Of a stretch of 32,340 nt of DNA, positions 23,444-32,252 are shown piece by piece (the first letter of the stretch is position 1; each line of letters opens with the position of its first letter). Origin of the DNA: an uncultured Burkholderiales bacterium (GTDB taxonomy: Bacteria > Pseudomonadota > Gammaproteobacteria > Burkholderiales > Casimicrobiaceae); NCBI GenBank assembly GCA_937944385.1, contig CALDYQ010000032.1, positions 1 to 32,340 on the forward strand. Reading direction: 5' to 3'. The notes below the pieces were generated by a model. The model did no database searches. It was not told where the DNA came from and saw nothing but the letters and a program-made list of their open reading frames with translations. Made by a program: the position numbers and the translations under genes.

Positions 23444-24023
23444 GCGGGGCGAGGAGCTCACACAGCCGGATGAGCGGGAGCCCGATGAGCGCGGTCGGGT
23501 CGTCGCTTCGTACCCGGGCGAGGAGTTTGATGCCTGCGGTCTCTACTTTCACCGCGCCGGCTGCGTCGAACGGTCGTTCTCGTTCGAGGTAGGCGATGAG
23601 GTCCGCATCAGGCAGATCGCGGTAGACGATTTCGGTCGGGACACTCTCCACCGCCGCCTGACTGCCGGCCAGCACGCACAGTGCCGTGTGGCAGATGAGG
23701 GTGCGGCCCCGGCAGCGTTGAAGCTGGGCGAGCGCGGTGGCGAAATCGCCGGGCTTCGAGATCGCCTCGCCGTCGAGGTCGAGCACCTGGTCCGAGCCGA
23801 TGACGACGGCCTCGGGATGCTGTTCGGCCACGGCTTGGGCCTTTTCACGGGCCAGCCGCAGGCAGTGCGCGAGCGGTGTCTCGCCCGGCCATTGCGCTTC
23901 GGCCACCCCGGGGGCAATGGCCTCGAACGGCCAGCCTAGCCGGGCGAGCAGTTCGCGACGGTAGCGGGAGGTCGAGGCGAGGAAGAGGGGCGGCACGCTC
24001 GTGGATGTCGGTGGTGAGGGCAC
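23430..24023 (-). CDS. maf: Maf-family nucleotide pyrophosphatase, YceF type
   Basis: 197 residues starting at GTG (24023). The Maf signature LASTSRYRRELLARLG is near the N terminus (~15-30). GSDQVLDLDGEAISKPGDF (~75-93) holds the catalytic acidic residue and matches the YceF (7-methyl-GTP pyrophosphatase) branch rather than the dTTP/UTP branch. The C-terminal block KVETAGIKLLARVRSDDPTALIGLPL is also typical. The enzyme hydrolyses modified nucleotides to prevent their misincorporation. It is divergent from yceD with 134 bases between and is followed by the methyltransferase gene with an overlap. Confidence 0.93.
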   Translation of the reverse strand: MPSPPTSTSVPPLFLASTSRYRRELLARLGWPFEAIAPGVAEAQWPGETPLAHCLRLAREKAQAVAEQHPEAVVIGSDQVLDLDGEAISKPGDFATALAQLQRCRGRTLICHTALCVLAGSQAAVESVPTEIVYRDLPDADLIAYLERERPFDAAGAVKVETAGIKLLARVRSDDPTALIGLPLIRLCELLAPHGYR

Positions 24024-24089
24024 GACATTCTGTACCGGGCCGTGTCATGATGAACCAATGATGATGGCCCAATGATGGCCTTGACGGAC

Positions 24090-24095
24090 TATAAT
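24090..24095 (+). promoter_or_regulatory. Consensus -10 hexamer of the yceD-rpmF-plsX operon
   Basis: A perfect TATAAT lies 62 bases before the yceD GTG. TTGACG at 24081-24086 is too close to be its -35, and the correctly spaced bases are poor. Just upstream, AATGATG is repeated (24049-24077). The remainder of the 24024-24157 gap holds nothing else I can identify. Confidence 0.5.
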
Positions 24096-24157
24096 CTCGC
24101 TCTTCCGATTATTTCCCCGCAAGCCGAGCCATCGACACTGCGCGGGGGTCGGCTCGA

Positions 24158-24826
24158 GTGACCGAATCTGCCGCTTCGAAGACGGGCGTTCCGGGCGCGG
24201 AGGATGCGCAACTAGGTGCCGGTCGGCATGGGCAGTCGACCACGATGCCCGTCCTGCCAAACATGCCCAAAGCGTCCGACTGGCAGCGGGTGCGCCCGAT
24301 GCGGGCATTTGCCCAGCTGACTGCATCTCTCGATGCGCAGCTCGAGCCGGCGCGGTTCGAGCGGATGGAGGGGGTGGTGATCGCAGGCACGGTCGCTGCG
24401 CGCATCGCGGCTGTCTCAGAAGGGATGTCAGCGGGTCGTTCTTCAGCAAGGGCGACGAACGCGGACATAGTGGCGCATCGACCAGGGTTCACAGTTGAGG
24501 CGAAGGCGCACCTTCGCCTGACCTGTCAGTCCTGCGGTGAATCATTCGCCCACGTGGTCAGCACGCTGTCCACGCTCTGGGTGGCTCGGGATGAGCGTGA
24601 GTTGCTGGCCTGGGAGCAGGCCGCGGCCCGCGCCGACATCGACGCGGAGGGGGAAGACGGTGGCCCCTCGGCGCACGGTGCGGCCGAGTTGGAGGTCGTG
24701 TTGGCCGACGAGCAGGCGAGTGGGCTTAGTCTCGTCGAGGACGAGCTGCTGCTCGCCATGCCCGTGGTGCCCCGGTGCCCGGCTTGCGCGTCGAGCTCCG
24801 AACCGCAGCGATTCAGTTTTGGTTAG
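24158..24826 (+). CDS. yceD: YceD/DUF177 family protein
   Basis: Up to 222 residues from the GTG at 24158; an internal ATG at 24245 would give 193. E. coli YceD has ~173, so the N terminus here is either longer than usual or mis-started. Two zinc-ribbon-like Cys pairs are present, CQSC (123/126) and CPAC (207/210), with VEAKAHLRLTCQSCGESF typical of DUF177. An acidic linker (~160-170) lies between. YceD homologues are almost always next to rpmF and are implicated in 23S rRNA accumulation or large-subunit assembly. rpmF starts 34 bases downstream in the same operon. Confidence 0.88.
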   Translation: MTESAASKTGVPGAEDAQLGAGRHGQSTTMPVLPNMPKASDWQRVRPMRAFAQLTASLDAQLEPARFERMEGVVIAGTVAARIAAVSEGMSAGRSSARATNADIVAHRPGFTVEAKAHLRLTCQSCGESFAHVVSTLSTLWVARDERELLAWEQAAARADIDAEGEDGGPSAHGAAELEVVLADEQASGLSLVEDELLLAMPVVPRCPACASSSEPQRFSFG

Positions 24827-24860
24827 TCCGTCATTGGTTTGAGTTTCACAGGAGCCCATC

Positions 24861-25043
24861 ATGGCCGTTCAACAGAACAAGAAATCCCCGTCGAAGCGCG
24901 GCATGCACCGTGCGCACGACTTCCTCACTGCGCCGCATCTGTCGATCGAGCCGGTGACCGGCGAGCCGCATCTGCGGCACCACATCTCTCCGAGCGGCTA
25001 CTACCGCGGCAAGAAGGTCGTCGAGACCAAGGCTGACGAGTAA
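24861..25043 (+). CDS. rpmF: 50S ribosomal protein L32
   Basis: 60 residues, the normal length, with the L32 start [20 protein letters not shown] and the C-terminal [14 protein letters not shown]. There is no Cys, so this is the zinc-free form. AGGAG at 24850-24854 is the ribosome-binding site. It is in the conserved yceD-rpmF-plsX order that links ribosome and lipid synthesis. Confidence 0.98.
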   Translation: MAVQQNKKSPSKRGMHRAHDFLTAPHLSIEPVTGEPHLRHHISPSGYYRGKKVVETKADE

Positions 25044-25085
25044 TCCGCACGGGCGGGTTGCCTCGGCCCTGCCTGCTGGACGTCG

Positions 25086-26171
25086 TTGAGCGACTCCACA
25101 CTCCTCACCCTGGCCGTCGATGTCGACGGCGGTGACCATGGCGCGCCGGTGACCCTGCCCGGCGTCGCCACCTTTCTGCGCGCCCACCCGCAAGCCCGCG
25201 TGCTGCTCGTTGGCACGTCGGATTCGCTCGCCCAAGGGCCGTCGCTCATCCCGTCGAATCTGCTCCATCGCGTCGACACGCTCGAAGCCGACGACGTGGT
25301 CGGCATGGACGAGCCGCCGGCGCAGGCGCTCAAGAACAAAAAGCGCTCCACGATGAGGCTTGCGGTGGATGCCGTCAAGAACGGCACGGCCCAAGCTTGC
25401 GTGAGTGCAGGCAACACTGGCGCACTGATGGCGACCGCGCGCTTCGTGCTGAAAACGCTCCCGGGCATCGACCGCCCGGCGATTGCCTCGGTGATGCCGA
25501 CGCACTCCGGGGACGACGCCTCGGGCGACGGTGGTGCTGTGATGCTCGACCTCGGGGCGAATGCCCAATGCACCCCGGAGCATCTGCTGCAGTTCGCGAT
25601 CATGGGCTCGGCGCTCGCCTCCGTGATCATGGGCAAGGAGCGACCGACGGTGGCGCTTCTCAACATCGGTGAGGAGGACATCAAGGGCAACCCGCTTGTC
25701 AAGGCTGCGGCCGAATTGATCCGGCAGACCGATCTCAACTTCATCGGCAACGTCGAGGGCACAGACATCTATCGTGGCGTGGCTGATGTCGTGGTGTGCG
25801 ACGGCTTTACCGGTAACGTGGCGCTCAAGGCCTCCGAGGGCGCGGCGAAGCTCCTCGCCCAGATGCTCCGGGAAGAGCTCACGCGCAACCCGCTCACCAC
25901 GTTGCTTGCTGCGTTCTCGGCACCGATGCTCAAGCGGTTCAAGGCCCGCGTCGATCCGTCCCGCTACAACGGGGCGTCGCTGCTCGGTCTACGCGGCATC
26001 GTGGTCAAGAGCCACGGCGGGACCGATGCACTCGGCTTCGCAACGGCCATCGGCCGCGCCCATGACGAGGCGAAGGCCGGGTTGATCTCGCAGCTGGCCG
26101 CGCGCATCGGACGGGTCGCGTCACCGTCGGGCGCACGTGCCGCGCGTGAATTGGGCGCAGAAGCCGACTGA
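25086..26171 (+). CDS. plsX: Phosphate acyltransferase PlsX
   Basis: 361 residues, near the family norm of ~340-350. The N-terminal [18 protein letters not shown] is the PlsX start motif (usually IAIDAMGGDHGP), so Asp replaces the usual Met. [36 protein letters not shown] and [19 protein letters not shown] are diagnostic. PlsX makes acyl-phosphate from acyl-ACP for phospholipid synthesis at the membrane. The start is TTG at 25086, because no ATG or GTG precedes the conserved region in frame. It lies 42 bases after rpmF, with fabH following. Confidence 0.95.
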   Translation: MSDSTLLTLAVDVDGGDHGAPVTLPGVATFLRAHPQARVLLVGTSDSLAQGPSLIPSNLLHRVDTLEADDVVGMDEPPAQALKNKKRSTMRLAVDAVKNGTAQACVSAGNTGALMATARFVLKTLPGIDRPAIASVMPTHSGDDASGDGGAVMLDLGANAQCTPEHLLQFAIMGSALASVIMGKERPTVALLNIGEEDIKGNPLVKAAAELIRQTDLNFIGNVEGTDIYRGVADVVVCDGFTGNVALKASEGAAKLLAQMLREELTRNPLTTLLAAFSAPMLKRFKARVDPSRYNGASLLGLRGIVVKSHGGTDALGFATAIGRAHDEAKAGLISQLAARIGRVASPSGARAARELGAEAD

Positions 26172-26237
26172 TCGCCTCACGGCGGCTGCCACTTGCCGTC
26201 GATTGAAGCCGAAGCGCTTCTTGATGAAATAACGTTT

Positions 26238-27194
26238 GTGTACGCCAGAATCATCGCCACCGGCAGTTACCTGCCCGCCCGCATCCTGACCAATCGCGAT
26301 CTCGAGGCGATGGTCGAAACCTCTGACGAATGGATCGTCACCCGCTCGGGCATCCGCGAGCGGCACATTGCTGATGCGTCGGAGGAGACGAGCGATCTCG
26401 CCGTACATGCGGCTGAGCGTGCCCTTGCGGCGGCCGAACTCGGCAAGAGCGATGTCGACCTGATCATCGTGGCGACGACGACGCCTGACATGATCTTTCC
26501 GAGCACGGCCTGCATCGTGCAGGACAAGCTCGGCATCCGGCAGGGGGCGGCGTTCGACGTTCAGGCCGTCTGCTCGGGATTCGTCTACGCCCTTTCGTTG
26601 GCCGACCGACTGATCTCGAGCGGCGCCCATCGCACCGCGCTCGTGATCGGTGCGGAGATCTACTCGCGCATCCTCAACTGGCAAGACCGTGCCACCTGCG
26701 TGCTCTTTGGCGACGGTGCGGGTGCGGTCATCCTCACGCGCTCCGACACCCCGGGCATCCTGGCCTCGAAGCTCTGCGCCGACGGCAGCAAACGGGGCAT
26801 CCTCAAGGTGCCCGGCCATGTGCGCAACAACTCGATCTATGGCGATCCGACGGTGCACATGGACGGCCAGGCGGTGTTCAAGTTTGCGGTCGGCGCCATG
26901 GCCGAGGTCTGCGAGGCGACGCTGGCTGAGGCGGGGCTCCCCGCGAGTGCAATCGATTGGCTGGTGCCGCATCAGGCCAACGTGCGCATCATCGACGCCA
27001 CCGCCAGGCGACTTGGCCTTCCGACGGAGCGGGCGATCGTCACGGTCGACCGGCATGGCAACACCTCGGCCGCCTCGATTCCGCTTGCGCTCGACGTCGC
27101 GGTGCGTGATGGCCGCATCCGGCCGGGGCATCTCGTGCAGATGGTCGGTGTCGGCGGTGGCTTCACCTGGGGGAGTGTGCTTGCCCGCTGGTAG
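26238..27194 (+). CDS. fabH: 3-oxoacyl-ACP synthase III (FabH)
   Basis: 318 residues from the GTG at 26238, giving [19 protein letters not shown] and matching the usual FabH start. The frame is open 45 bases further upstream to a TTG, which would add a non-conserved tail. The active-site Cys112 is in DVQAVCSGF, the same number as in E. coli. The His is in VPHQANVRI (~245) and the Asn in HGNTSAAS (~275). FabH condenses acetyl-CoA with malonyl-ACP to start fatty-acid synthesis. No clear Shine-Dalgarno precedes the GTG. Confidence 0.95.
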   Translation: MYARIIATGSYLPARILTNRDLEAMVETSDEWIVTRSGIRERHIADASEETSDLAVHAAERALAAAELGKSDVDLIIVATTTPDMIFPSTACIVQDKLGIRQGAAFDVQAVCSGFVYALSLADRLISSGAHRTALVIGAEIYSRILNWQDRATCVLFGDGAGAVILTRSDTPGILASKLCADGSKRGILKVPGHVRNNSIYGDPTVHMDGQAVFKFAVGAMAEVCEATLAEAGLPASAIDWLVPHQANVRIIDATARRLGLPTERAIVTVDRHGNTSAASIPLALDVAVRDGRIRPGHLVQMVGVGGGFTWGSVLARW

Positions 27195-27227
27195 CCGTTG
27201 CGGGGCGTGTCACCTGAACGGCTTTTC
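27193..27227 (+). terminator. Terminator-like hairpin after fabH
   Basis: AGCCGTT (27193-27199) and AACGGCT (27217-27223) form a 7-bp stem with a 17-base loop, followed by TTTTC. The large loop makes it weak. It lies in the 136-base gap before fabD, so partial termination or a separate fabD promoter is possible. Confidence 0.35.
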
Positions 27228-27330
27228 GTGCGACGCGAGATTCTTTGCGGCGTAGAAGCAGGGAAAAGCCGGCGTCGACCCGAACGAACTGCCACACTGC
27301 GTCCAACAAGGGTTTGATGAGAAAGTCGTG

Positions 27331-28269
27331 ATGAAGCTCGCATTCGTTTTCCCCGGGCAGGGGTCTCAGTCGGTCGGCATGATGGCGGCCTATGGCGATC
27401 TTGCGCCGATCGCCGGCACGCTCGAGGAGGCCGATCAGGCGCTCGGCCGTCCGCTCTCTTCGGTCATGAGCGAGGGCCCGGCCGAGGCGCTCAACGTGAC
27501 GACCAACACGCAGCCGGCGATGCTTGCCGCCGACGTGGCGCTCTGGCGGGCCTGGCTCGCGGCAGGCGGGCCGCGGCCGGTGATGGTCGCCGGGCACAGT
27601 CTGGGCGAATACGCCGCGCTCGTTGCGGCCGAAGCGGTCGACTTTCCGTCGGCGATGCGCCTCGTTGCAGCGCGCGCGCTGGCGATGCAGGATGCGGTGC
27701 CGCCCGGTGTGGGCGCGATGGCGGCGATCCTCGGACTCGATGCCAGCACGCTGGCCCAGGCGTGCGAAGAGGCCGCGCAAGGTGAAGTCGTCGCCTGCTG
27801 CAACCTGAACGCGCCCGGTCAGATCGTGATCGGCGGTCACAAGGGCGCGGTCGAGCGAGCGATGGCGCTCGCGCGCGAGCGTGGCGCCAAGCGCGCGGTG
27901 CCGATCGCGATGAGCGTGCCTTCCCACTGCGAGTTGATGCGCCCAGCAGCCGCGGCCCTCGCACCAGCGTTGAACGCCACCGTCTTCCAGCCGCCGCACA
28001 TCGCGGTCATCCACAACGCCACCGTCGATGTCGCGGGCGATGCAGCGAGCATCCGGCTCGTGCTGGCCGAGCAGCTCTACCGCCCCGTGCGCTGGATCGA
28101 AACGATCGAGAAAATGGCCATGCAGGGCGTCACGCACGTGGTCGAATGCGGGCCAGGCAAGGTGCTCGCGGCCATGGTCAAACGCATCGCACCCACGGTC
28201 GAGGTGCTGACGCTCTCCGATTGCGCGGCGTTTGATGCAGCGATCACCCAACTGAAAGGAAACGCATGA
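27331..28269 (+). CDS. fabD: Malonyl-CoA:ACP transacylase (FabD)
   Basis: 312 residues from the ATG at 27331; a GTG immediately before it is in frame and adds one residue. The start FVFPGQGSQSVGMM is diagnostic. The nucleophile Ser90 is in GHSLGEYAAL, and the catalytic His is in the VPSHCELM block (~200). It transfers malonyl from CoA to ACP. The stop overlaps the fabG start by 4 bases (ATGA). Confidence 0.96.
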   Translation: MKLAFVFPGQGSQSVGMMAAYGDLAPIAGTLEEADQALGRPLSSVMSEGPAEALNVTTNTQPAMLAADVALWRAWLAAGGPRPVMVAGHSLGEYAALVAAEAVDFPSAMRLVAARALAMQDAVPPGVGAMAAILGLDASTLAQACEEAAQGEVVACCNLNAPGQIVIGGHKGAVERAMALARERGAKRAVPIAMSVPSHCELMRPAAAALAPALNATVFQPPHIAVIHNATVDVAGDAASIRLVLAEQLYRPVRWIETIEKMAMQGVTHVVECGPGKVLAAMVKRIAPTVEVLTLSDCAAFDAAITQLKGNA

Positions 28270-28994
28270 ACGGCAAAGTCGCCTTGGTCACCGGCGCCAC
28301 GCGCGGCATCGGTGCCGCGATCGCCCGCGTGCTCGCCGACGGTGGCGCGCGCGTGGTCGGCACTGCGACGACCCCGGAAGGGGCAGCGCGGATCAGTGCC
28401 GCGCTCGGCGAGCGCGGCCGCGGCATCGTGCTCGACGTGACCGACGGCGCCGCAATCGAGGCGGCGCTCAAGGACATCGAGAGCCACGAAGGCGCGGTCG
28501 CGATCCTCGTCAACAACGCGGGCATCACGCGCGACACACTCCTCATGCGAATGAAGGACGAAGACTGGGACGCCGTGCATGAGACGAATCTCAAGGCCGT
28601 CTTCCGCCTGTCGCGCGCCGTGAGCCGCGGCATGATGAAGGCGCGCTGGGGCCGCATCGTGAACATCGGCTCGGTCGTGGGCTCGATGGGCAATGCCGGC
28701 CAGGTCAACTACGCCGCGGCCAAGGCGGGCCTGGTGGGGTTGACCAAGTCGCTCGCCCAGGAACTCGGCTCTCGTGGCATCACCGCGAATGTGGTTGCCC
28801 CGGGTTTCATCGACACCGACATGACCCAGGCGCTGCCCGAGGCGCAGCGAACCAAGCTCGTCGAGATGATTCCGGCAGGGCGTCTCGGCACGCCAGAGGA
28901 CGTCGCTTTCGCCGTGGCCTTGCTCTGTGACGAGCGGGCGGGCTACGTCACCGGCACGACGCTGCATGTCAATGGAGGCATGTATCTAGCGTAA
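28266..28994 (+). CDS. fabG: 3-oxoacyl-ACP reductase (FabG)
   Basis: 242 residues. This is a short-chain dehydrogenase with the NADPH motif TGATRGIGAAIA (~9-20), NNAG (~83), and the catalytic Ser136, Tyr149 and Lys153 (YAAAKAG). The C terminus VTGTTLHVNGGMYLA matches FabG. It reduces 3-oxoacyl-ACP in each elongation cycle. It is coupled to fabD by a 4-base overlap and followed by a 142-base gap before acpP. Confidence 0.96.
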   Translation: MNGKVALVTGATRGIGAAIARVLADGGARVVGTATTPEGAARISAALGERGRGIVLDVTDGAAIEAALKDIESHEGAVAILVNNAGITRDTLLMRMKDEDWDAVHETNLKAVFRLSRAVSRGMMKARWGRIVNIGSVVGSMGNAGQVNYAAAKAGLVGLTKSLAQELGSRGITANVVAPGFIDTDMTQALPEAQRTKLVEMIPAGRLGTPEDVAFAVALLCDERAGYVTGTTLHVNGGMYLA

Positions 28995-29050
28995 GTCCCG
29001 GCGTGTTGCAGAGAAAATCGCGCGAGATGCGAGGGTCTTGCCGTTGCTTC

Positions 29051-29085
29051 TTGACGGTTTTTCGGCGACAAGCCTTTGTTAACAT
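29051..29085 (+). promoter_or_regulatory. Possible acpP promoter region
   Basis: TTGACG at 29051-29056 resembles a -35. TAACAT at 29080-29085 resembles a -10 but the spacing is 23 bases; TTTGTT at 29075-29080 has better spacing (18) and poorer sequence. A separate promoter is expected because ACP is needed in large excess. Confidence 0.3.
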
Positions 29086-29136
29086 TGAATCTTCTGCGAG
29101 TGTTCGCAGCAACCAGGGAATCCATCAGGGATCGAC

Positions 29137-29373
29137 ATGAGTGATATCGAAGCGCGCGTCAAGAAAATCGTTGCCGATCAGCTTGGCGTTGCAGAGGCTG
29201 ACGTGAAGAACGAATCGTCCTTCGTCGATGATCTCGGGGCGGACTCGCTCGACACGGTCGAGCTGGTCATGGCGCTCGAGGAGGAGTTCGGCACCGAAAT
29301 CCCCGACGAGGAGGCCGAAAAGATCAAAACCGTTCAGGCGGCGATCGATTACGTCCTTGCGCACAAGAAGTAA
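29137..29373 (+). CDS. acpP: Acyl carrier protein
   Basis: 78 residues, acidic, almost identical in pattern to E. coli AcpP. The phosphopantetheine attachment Ser37 is in [24 protein letters not shown] at 29127-29131 serves as ribosome-binding site. It carries the growing acyl chain for the Fab enzymes encoded on both sides. A strong terminator follows at 29430. Confidence 0.98.
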   Translation: MSDIEARVKKIVADQLGVAEADVKNESSFVDDLGADSLDTVELVMALEEEFGTEIPDEEAEKIKTVQAAIDYVLAHKK

Positions 29374-29429
29374 GCCGTCGGCGTGGCTGGGCGGCTGCCT
29401 TTCGGGCGGCGCTCGCGGCACACGCACCG

Positions 29430-29459
29430 AGGGGCGGCCGTCGTGCCGCCCTTTTTGTT
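29430..29459 (+). terminator. Intrinsic terminator between acpP and fabF
   Basis: A perfect 7-bp GC stem (GGGCGGC 29432-29438, GCCGCCC 29445-29451) has a 6-base loop and is followed by TTTTTGTT. This is the best canonical terminator in the window. It would give an abundant monocistronic acpP transcript and lower read-through into fabF. Confidence 0.85.
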
Positions 29460-29536
29460 GATTGTCGGGTGGAGCAGCCCCGCAGCCATCGCCGGTATGC
29501 GGGTCGCCCACTCCACCTCTCGAGGGATTGATCCGC

Positions 29537-30790
29537 ATGACCGCAAGACACCGCCGCGTCGTCGTCACCGGCCTGGGCATCGTGAGCCCCGTCGGCCTCG
29601 GACAGGCTGCTGCCTGGGACGCCATCGCCAGCGGCCGCTCGGGTATCGGCCCGATCACGCGCTTCGACGCCTCGGCCTTCGCCACGCGCATTGCGGGCGA
29701 AGTGCGCGGCTTCGATCCGGCGCAGTACATGTCGGGCAAGGAAGCCCGCCGCTACGACACCTTCATCCACTATGGGATCGCCGCGGCGAAGGAAGCCCTG
29801 GCTGATGCCGGGCTCGACCGCGCAGCGGTGGAGCGGGACCCTGAGCGATTCGGAGTCTCGATTGGCTCCGGCATCGGCGGCCTGCCGATGATTCAGGACA
29901 CCTGCTGGTCGGTGAAGGAGAGCGGCCCGCGCAAGATCTCGCCGTTCTTCATTCCCGGCTCGATCATCAACATGATCTCAGGGTTGCTGTCGATCGAGTA
30001 CGGCTTTCAGGGACCGAACCTCGCCTCGGTCACCGCCTGCAGCACGGCCAACCACTGCATCGGCGAGAGTATGAGAAAGATCGAGTACGGTGAGGCCGAC
30101 GTGATGATCGTCGGCGGCTCCGAAGCCGCCGTCTGCGAACTCGGCATCGGTGGCTTCAACGCCGCGCGTGCACTGTCCACGCGCAACGATGCGCCGAGCG
30201 AGGCGAGTCGGCCCTGGGATGTCGACCGAGACGGCTTCGTATTGGGCGAGGGCGCCGGTGTGCTGGTCATCGAAGAACTGGAGCATGCCCGTCACCGTGG
30301 AGCGCGCATCTACTGCGAACTCGCGGGCTACGGCGTGTCTGGCGATGCCTACCACGTCACGGCGCCGCGCGAGGACGGCGACGGCGCGCGCCGCTGCATG
30401 CTGAACGCGCTGCGAAACGCAGGGCTGAACCCTGACGAAGTCGACTACATCAATGCCCATGGCACTTCGACGCCCCTCGGGGATGTGGCCGAGGCCACCG
30501 CGGTCACGCGGGCCTTCGGGGATCATGCCGGCCGAGTGATGGTCAGTTCGACCAAATCCATGACCGGCCACCTGCTCGGGGCAGCTGCGGGGGTGGAGGC
30601 CGTGTTCACCGTGCTTGCACTCCATCACGGTGTCGTGCCCCCCACGATCAACCTGCACAAGCAAGACCCAGCCGTCTCGCTCGACCTGGTCCCCAATGTG
30701 GCGCGTCAGGCGCCGGTCAAGGTGGCCATGTCCAATAGCTTCGGCTTTGGCGGCACGAACTCGTCGCTCGTCTTTCGCCGCCTTCAATGA
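29537..30790 (+). CDS. fabF: 3-oxoacyl-ACP synthase II (FabF)
   Basis: 417 residues from the ATG at 29537 (MTARHRRVVVTGLG). The frame is open upstream across the terminator, but homology begins here. The active-site Cys168 is in VTACSTANHC, and the two catalytic His lie in NAHGTSTPLGD (~310) and KSMTGHLLGA (~347). It catalyses elongation condensations. The stop overlaps a possible upstream start of lysC by 4 bases. Confidence 0.96.
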   Translation: MTARHRRVVVTGLGIVSPVGLGQAAAWDAIASGRSGIGPITRFDASAFATRIAGEVRGFDPAQYMSGKEARRYDTFIHYGIAAAKEALADAGLDRAAVERDPERFGVSIGSGIGGLPMIQDTCWSVKESGPRKISPFFIPGSIINMISGLLSIEYGFQGPNLASVTACSTANHCIGESMRKIEYGEADVMIVGGSEAAVCELGIGGFNAARALSTRNDAPSEASRPWDVDRDGFVLGEGAGVLVIEELEHARHRGARIYCELAGYGVSGDAYHVTAPREDGDGARRCMLNALRNAGLNPDEVDYINAHGTSTPLGDVAEATAVTRAFGDHAGRVMVSSTKSMTGHLLGAAAGVEAVFTVLALHHGVVPPTINLHKQDPAVSLDLVPNVARQAPVKVAMSNSFGFGGTNSSLVFRRLQ

Positions 30791-30804
30791 CAAGAACTCA
30801 CAAG

Positions 30805-32070
30805 ATGCTCGTCGTCCATAAGTACGGCGGAACCTCCATGGGCTCCGTCGAGCGCATCAAATCCGTCGCCCAGCGCGTGGCCAAATGGCACCGGGCGGGC
30901 CACCGCGTCGTGGTCGTGCCCTCGGCCATGGCCGGAGAAACCAACCGCCTGCTCGGTCTGGCGAAGGAAATCTCGGCCGAGGCCGATCCGCGCGAGCTCG
31001 ATCAGATCGCCTCGACTGGCGAGCAGGTCTCGGTCGGCCTTCTCGCGATCGCCCTGCAGGCGCTTGGCGTCAAGGCCAAGAGCTACACCGGCTGGCAAGC
31101 AGGAATCAAGACCGACAGCGCATTCACCAAGGCGCGCATCACCGAGATCGACGGGGCCAAACTGCTCTCCGACCTCGATGCCGGTGTGATTCCGATCGTC
31201 ACGGGTTTTCAGGGCATCGACGGGGCAGGCAACATCACGACCCTGGGTCGCGGGGGCTCGGACACCCAGGCCGTGGCCGTCGCTGCAGCGATCAAGGCCG
31301 ACGAGTGCCTGATCTACACCGACGTCGATGCGATCTACACGACCGACCCGCGCGTCGTCGAGGACGCGCGGCCGCTCAAGGTCATCGCCTTCGAGGAGAT
31401 GTTCGAGCTCGCCTCGCTTGGCTCCAAGGTCCTGCAGATCCGCTCGGTGGAATTCGCAGGAAAGTACCGGGTGCCGACCCGCGTGCTGTCGAGCTTCACC
31501 GATCCCCTGATTCCAATCGAGATCGAGGCCAAGAGTGGCACCCTGATCACCTTCGAGGAAGACGAAAAGATGGAACAAGCCGTCGTATCTGGCATCGCCT
31601 TCAACCGCGACGAGGCCAAGATTACCCTGCGTGGTGTGCCCGACATGCCGGGTATCGCCTACAAGATCGTCGGTCCGATCGGAGAGGCCAACATCGACAT
31701 CGACATGATCGTCCAGAACATCGGGGAGAGCGGGCACACCGACTTCTCCTTCACGGTGCATCGCAACGAGTTCGATCGCGCGATGAGGGTCCTGAACGAA
31801 CAGGTCAAGCCCGCGCTCGGCGCGAAGGAGGTCGTGGGCGACAACAGGGTGTGTAAGGTATCGATCGTCGGCATCGGCATGCGCTCGCACGTTGGCATCG
31901 CGGCCACGATGTTCAAGGCACTGGCCGACGAAAACATCAACATCCAGATGATCACGACGAGCGAGATCAAGACCTCGGTGCTCGTCGATGACAAATACAT
32001 GGAACTGGCCGTGCGGGCGCTGCACCGGGCGTTCGAACTGGACAAGGAACCGGCTGCCCGAGCTGCCTGA
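30805..32070 (+). CDS. lysC: Aspartate kinase (LysC)
   Basis: 421 residues from the ATG at 30805 (MLVVHKYGGTSMGS), which matches the usual betaproteobacterial start. An ATG at 30787 overlapping the fabF stop would add six residues. The kinase domain contains KYGGTSMGS, QVSVGLLAIALQALG and the GRGGSDTQAVAVA loop. The C-terminal ~160 residues form two ACT domains (GVPDMPGIAYKIVGPIGEAN; VSIVGIGMRSHVGIAATMF), the site of lysine/threonine feedback in this family. It makes aspartyl phosphate for Lys, Met, Thr and diaminopimelate synthesis. tRNA-Ser follows 31 bases downstream. Confidence 0.96.
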   Translation: MLVVHKYGGTSMGSVERIKSVAQRVAKWHRAGHRVVVVPSAMAGETNRLLGLAKEISAEADPRELDQIASTGEQVSVGLLAIALQALGVKAKSYTGWQAGIKTDSAFTKARITEIDGAKLLSDLDAGVIPIVTGFQGIDGAGNITTLGRGGSDTQAVAVAAAIKADECLIYTDVDAIYTTDPRVVEDARPLKVIAFEEMFELASLGSKVLQIRSVEFAGKYRVPTRVLSSFTDPLIPIEIEAKSGTLITFEEDEKMEQAVVSGIAFNRDEAKITLRGVPDMPGIAYKIVGPIGEANIDIDMIVQNIGESGHTDFSFTVHRNEFDRAMRVLNEQVKPALGAKEVVGDNRVCKVSIVGIGMRSHVGIAATMFKALADENINIQMITTSEIKTSVLVDDKYMELAVRALHRAFELDKEPAARAA

Positions 32071-32086
32071 GCACCCGGCTCGCGGC

Positions 32087-32092
32087 TACAAT
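32087..32092 (+). promoter_or_regulatory. Possible -10 element for tRNA-Ser
   Basis: TACAAT matches 5 of 6 of the -10 consensus and ends 9 bases before the mature tRNA 5' end. The correctly spaced -35 region inside lysC is poor, so read-through from lysC is an alternative. Confidence 0.35.
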
Positions 32093-32101
32093 CCGAGGAG
32101 A

Positions 32102-32195
32102 GGAGACGTGACCGAGAGGCCGAAGGTGCTCCCCTGCTAAGGGAGTATGCGTGCCAAAACATGCATCGAGGGTTCGAATCCCTCCGTCTCCGCCA
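32102..32195 (+). tRNA. tRNA-Ser (anticodon GCT)
   Basis: The acceptor stem GGAGACG/CGTCTCC, discriminator G and encoded CCA (32193-32195) are complete. The anticodon arm CTCCC-CTGCTAA-GGGAG gives GCT. There is a long class II variable arm and a T arm GAGGG-TTCGAAT-CCCTC. Length is 94 nt with CCA. Confidence 0.97.
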
Positions 32196-32233
32196 AACAA
32201 AAAAGCCCCCGAAGTGGGGCTTTTTGTTTGGCG
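32191..32233. terminator. Long-stem terminator fused to the tRNA-Ser 3' end
   Basis: The left arm 32191-32209 and right arm 32216-32233 pair over 18 bp with one bulged A, around the loop CGAAGT. The core is AAAAAGCCCC/GGGGCTTTTT, so it works as a terminator on either strand. The left arm includes the last base of the acceptor stem, the discriminator and the CCA of the tRNA. Confidence 0.85.
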
Positions 32234-32252
32234 CGGAAAGTTCGAGGGATGA

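Noticed and set aside
24081-24095. TTGACG plus TATAAT as a complete promoter for yceD
   Set aside because: Only 3 bases separate the two hexamers, so they cannot serve as -35 and -10 together. Only the -10 is kept.
30784-32025. 413-codon minus-strand open frame opposite lysC
   Set aside because: It is a complete antisense shadow of aspartate kinase with no independent support.
31967-32200. Small minus-strand frame beginning MFGGDGGIRTLDACFG
   Set aside because: This is the well-known spurious protein translated from the antisense of tRNA-Ser genes.
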